Shown here one piece after another: positions 61,947 to 64,000 of a stretch of DNA of 64,000 nucleotides. The notes under the pieces were generated by a model, which did not search any database, was not told the origin of the DNA, and saw only the letters and a program-made list of their open reading frames with translations. A program made the position numbers and the translations under genes. The DNA comes from Nesterenkonia sedimenti. GTDB lineage: Bacteria > Actinomycetota > Actinomycetes > Actinomycetales > Micrococcaceae. The stretch is from assembly GCF_012641515.1 (NCBI RefSeq), contig NZ_JABAHY010000007.1, positions 1 through 64,000 of the forward strand, in the 5' to 3' direction. Numbering within the stretch: position 1 is the first letter of the stretch; each line of letters begins with the position of its first letter.

Positions 61947-62825
61947 CTAGGATTCTGCCGGTTCTGTGCTGACGAAATCGATCAGTTCCTCAACCCGGCC
62001 CAGCAGGCTCGGCTCCAGATCGGTATAGCTGCGCACTGTGCCTAGGATGCGCTTCCAGCCCTGGGCGATATCCCGCTGGTTCGAATGCGGCCAGCCCAAG
62101 GCCTTCAGTGTCCCGATCTTGATATCGGTGCCTCGGGGGATCTGTGGCCATTCGCGCAGTCCCACCCGCTGGGGCTTCACCGCCTGCCAGACATCCACAT
62201 AGGGGTGCCCCAGCACCAGAACATTGCCCCGAGCCCCGGGGGAGGCCATCGCCTCCTGGGCGATCCGAGACTCCTTGGAACCGGGCACCAGGTGATCCAA
62301 GAGCACACCAACCCGCCGCTGTGGGCCGGGCTGGAAATCGGCCAGGGCCGCCACGAGGTCATCGGCGCCGTGGAGTGGTTCCACAGCAACCCCCTCACCG
62401 CGCAGATCCTCGCCCCAGACCTTCTCCACCAGTTCGGCGTCGTGCGTTCCCTCCACCCAGATCCGTGAGGCCCGAGCGGTCCGGGCCGGCTGGGGTGTGG
62501 CACTGACAAAGGAGCCTGAGGCCGTCCGCTGCGGGCCGGTGGGCTTCTGAGTGCGCACCGGGGCGGTGAGCTCCACCGCCTCACCATCGATCAGGAATCC
62601 GAAACCCAGCGGAAAGGCCCGCTCGGCCCCGCCATAGTCACGCAGGCGGACGAGTTTGATGCCACCGGAGGCCTCCACACCGACGACGACGCCGACCCAG
62701 CCCGAGGCGCGTTCCTCCACCTCAGTGCCCGGATTAGCGGGCACCTGAGGCAGCTGCCGCTGCTGGGCCCGCCGCCGCTGCGTAAGATCCTGGGCGCCCC
62801 AGGAGTTCCAGTTGGTGAAGGACAT
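61947..62825 (-). CDS. DUF3097 family protein
   Basis: 292 residues. It matches the actinobacterial DUF3097 group: GWVGVVVGVEASGGIKLVRL, FPLGFGFLIDGEAVEL, RIWVEGTHDAELVEKVWG, GVLLDHLVPGSKESRI and VLVLGHPYVDVWQAV. WVEGTHDAELVEKV and the DHLVPGSKE stretch resemble a Toprim-like nuclease fold. The role is unknown. ATG at 62825 is the start of the conserved part; the frame is open further upstream without support. It is divergent from hrcA. Confidence 0.87.
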   Translation of the reverse strand: MSFTNWNSWGAQDLTQRRRAQQRQLPQVPANPGTEVEERASGWVGVVVGVEASGGIKLVRLRDYGGAERAFPLGFGFLIDGEAVELTAPVRTQKPTGPQRTASGSFVSATPQPARTARASRIWVEGTHDAELVEKVWGEDLRGEGVAVEPLHGADDLVAALADFQPGPQRRVGVLLDHLVPGSKESRIAQEAMASPGARGNVLVLGHPYVDVWQAVKPQRVGLREWPQIPRGTDIKIGTLKALGWPHSNQRDIAQGWKRILGTVRSYTDLEPSLLGRVEELIDFVSTEPAES

Positions 62826-62945
62826 AAGCTGGCACTTTAGCTTCCCGCGGCTGATTTCAGGTGGCGGACGCGCGCAGGGCTGGGCAGCCCAATCCCGGGG
62901 ATCGGCGCTGTGGCAGCTCGTCTCCGGGGGCAAAGAGTCGTAGAA

Positions 62946-62972
62946 TTAGCAGTCGAACTTATCGAGTGCTAA
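62946..62972. promoter_or_regulatory. CIRCE operator of hrcA
   Basis: TTAGCAGTC-N9-GAGTGCTAA at 62946-62972, one mismatch from the canonical TTAGCACTC-N9-GAGTGCTAA. It lies 16 bases before the hrcA start and follows a TAGAAT -10-like box (62941-62946), so HrcA would repress its own promoter and be released by heat shock. Confidence 0.93.
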
Positions 62973-62988
62973 CCAGTGGGGAGGAGTT

Positions 62989-64000
62989 ATGTCCGATACC
63001 CGGCGGCTCCAGGTGCTGCGCGCCATCGTGGAGGACTACGTCCACACCCGGGAACCCGTAGGCTCCAAAGCCCTAGCGGAACGGCATAACCTCGAAGTCT
63101 CCCCGGCCACGATCCGCAACGATATGGCCCACCTCGAGGAGGAGGGGCTCATCGCAGCCCCACATACCTCCGCCGGAAGGATCCCCACTGATCAGGGATA
63201 CCGGCTGTTCGTGGATAAGATCACCGAGGTCCGGCGACTGTCGAAGGCCGAACGCCGGGCCATGGACATCCTGGCCGAGACCGCCGATGACTACGACTCC
63301 ATGCTGGAGCAGACCGTCCGGCTGCTGGCCATGCTGACCAACCAGGTCGCGGTCATCCAGCACCCCCAACATGTCACCGCCCGCATCCGGCATGTCGACA
63401 TCGTGCAGATGACACCCCAGAAGGCCCTGGTCATCGTGATCCTCTCCTCCGGGAAGGTCGAACAGCGGATGGTCACCCTGGCCGAGGCGGTCAGCGAGGA
63501 GTCCCTGCACCACCTGGGGCAACGGCTCAGCGAACAGCTATTCAACCGGTCGTCCTCCGCATTGCCGATCCCGGTGGACACTTTGATCACCGCAGTGGAA
63601 CCGGACCTGCAGCCGGCCATGGCGGTGGTGGCCAATGCCGTGCAGACCATCCTGGAATCCGGACGCGTGGATCGCATCGTGATGGCCGGGACTGCTAACC
63701 TCGCCAGGTCGGGAGGTGACCTCGGGCCAGCCATAGGGCCCATACTGGAGGCCCTGGAAGAACAGGTTGTGCTGCTGCGGCTGCTGCACGAGATGCAGCA
63801 GGACCAGCGCGGGCTGAGCATCCGGATCGGTCAGGAGACCTCCCACGAATCGCTGCAGGAGACTGCCGTGGTCGCCGCCGAGTACACACCGGTGGAGAAC
63901 CACGGAACCGGCGCCAAACTCGGCGTGGTCGGACCGACCCGCATGGACTACGGCTCCACTATGTCGACTGTGCGCGCCATGGCACGCTATTTGTCCCGCA
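62989..64000 (+). CDS. hrcA: heat-inducible transcription repressor HrcA (partial)
   Basis: About 337 residues are visible; the gene runs off the right edge. The N-terminal winged helix begins MSDTRRLQVLRAIVEDYVHT, with EPVGSKALAERHNLEVSPAT as the recognition region and HTSAGRIPTDQGYRLFVDK next. The C-terminal part includes the HrcA-specific FNRSSSALPIPVD and PTRMDYGSTMSTVRAMARY. GGAGGAGTT before the ATG. HrcA binds CIRCE and represses heat-shock operons such as groEL/dnaK; the operator just upstream supports autoregulation. dnaJ normally follows but lies outside. Confidence 0.95.
   Translation, partial: MSDTRRLQVLRAIVEDYVHTREPVGSKALAERHNLEVSPATIRNDMAHLEEEGLIAAPHTSAGRIPTDQGYRLFVDKITEVRRLSKAERRAMDILAETADDYDSMLEQTVRLLAMLTNQVAVIQHPQHVTARIRHVDIVQMTPQKALVIVILSSGKVEQRMVTLAEAVSEESLHHLGQRLSEQLFNRSSSALPIPVDTLITAVEPDLQPAMAVVANAVQTILESGRVDRIVMAGTANLARSGGDLGPAIGPILEALEEQVVLLRLLHEMQQDQRGLSIRIGQETSHESLQETAVVAAEYTPVENHGTGAKLGVVGPTRMDYGSTMSTVRAMARYLSR

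Overview
The window is G+C-rich chromosomal DNA from an actinobacterium, most likely a Micrococcales/Micrococcaceae-type organism. The evidence is high-G+C codon use with many GTG starts, an ileS T-box of the actinobacterial ultrashort-stem type, and actinobacterial markers (DUF3052, DUF3097, DUF3145, DUF4233, a FasR-fabD-fabH-acpP-fabF block, aceE of the homodimeric type). The species cannot be named from sequence alone.

Layout: 1-606 holds the end of an mgtC/sapB gene. 706-6549 is a T-box-controlled operon of ileS, folC, a DUF4233 gene and ndk. 6551-13247 is a likely cell-surface polymer cluster: an ATP-grasp gene, a Wzm/Wzt (TagGH)-like ABC exporter, a GT-B glycosyltransferase, an asparagine-synthase-like protein and an unknown. 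A sugar-transfer-type ATP-grasp gene faces it at 13273-14490. smc follows at 14582-17917, with an apparently shortened hinge.

17914-31701 is the accessory highlight. Seven proteins related to cyanophycin-synthetase-type ATP-grasp ligases lie here. Three intact ligases are each followed, with overlapping reading frames, by a smaller protein that keeps the fold outline but has lost the ATP/metal-binding residues. Most carry a C-terminal acylphosphatase-like module, and the first is also fused to an enolase-superfamily domain without its catalytic residues. An MFS exporter lies inside the group. An IS1380-family element (25667-27339) has inserted into the TTAA that held the two overlapping stop codons of convergent genes. 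The island separates smc from ftsY, genes usually adjacent in this phylum. I read it as an undescribed amide-ligase system making or modifying a peptide-like product; substrate and product are unknown.

31737-42646 is core: amt, ftsY, two uncharacterised genes, ffh, rpsP-khpA-rimM-trmD-rplS, two signal peptidases and rnhB. 42774-47590 has yraN, comM, dprA, xerC and a DUF3145 gene. 47841-52782 is the reverse-strand fatty-acid block fasR-fabD-fabH-acpP-fabF, with a shared palindrome upstream of fabD and fasR. aceE, a DUF3052 gene, an AhpE-type peroxiredoxin, holA, rpsT, lepA, hemW, DUF4870 and DUF3097 genes follow, and the window ends inside hrcA, preceded by a CIRCE operator.

Several intergenic spaces hold strong inverted repeats: terminators at 31737, 33161, 47605, 49121 and 58196, two large nested palindromes after ffh and after fabF, and a switch-like leader before trmD. 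I saw no tRNA, rRNA or CRISPR array.
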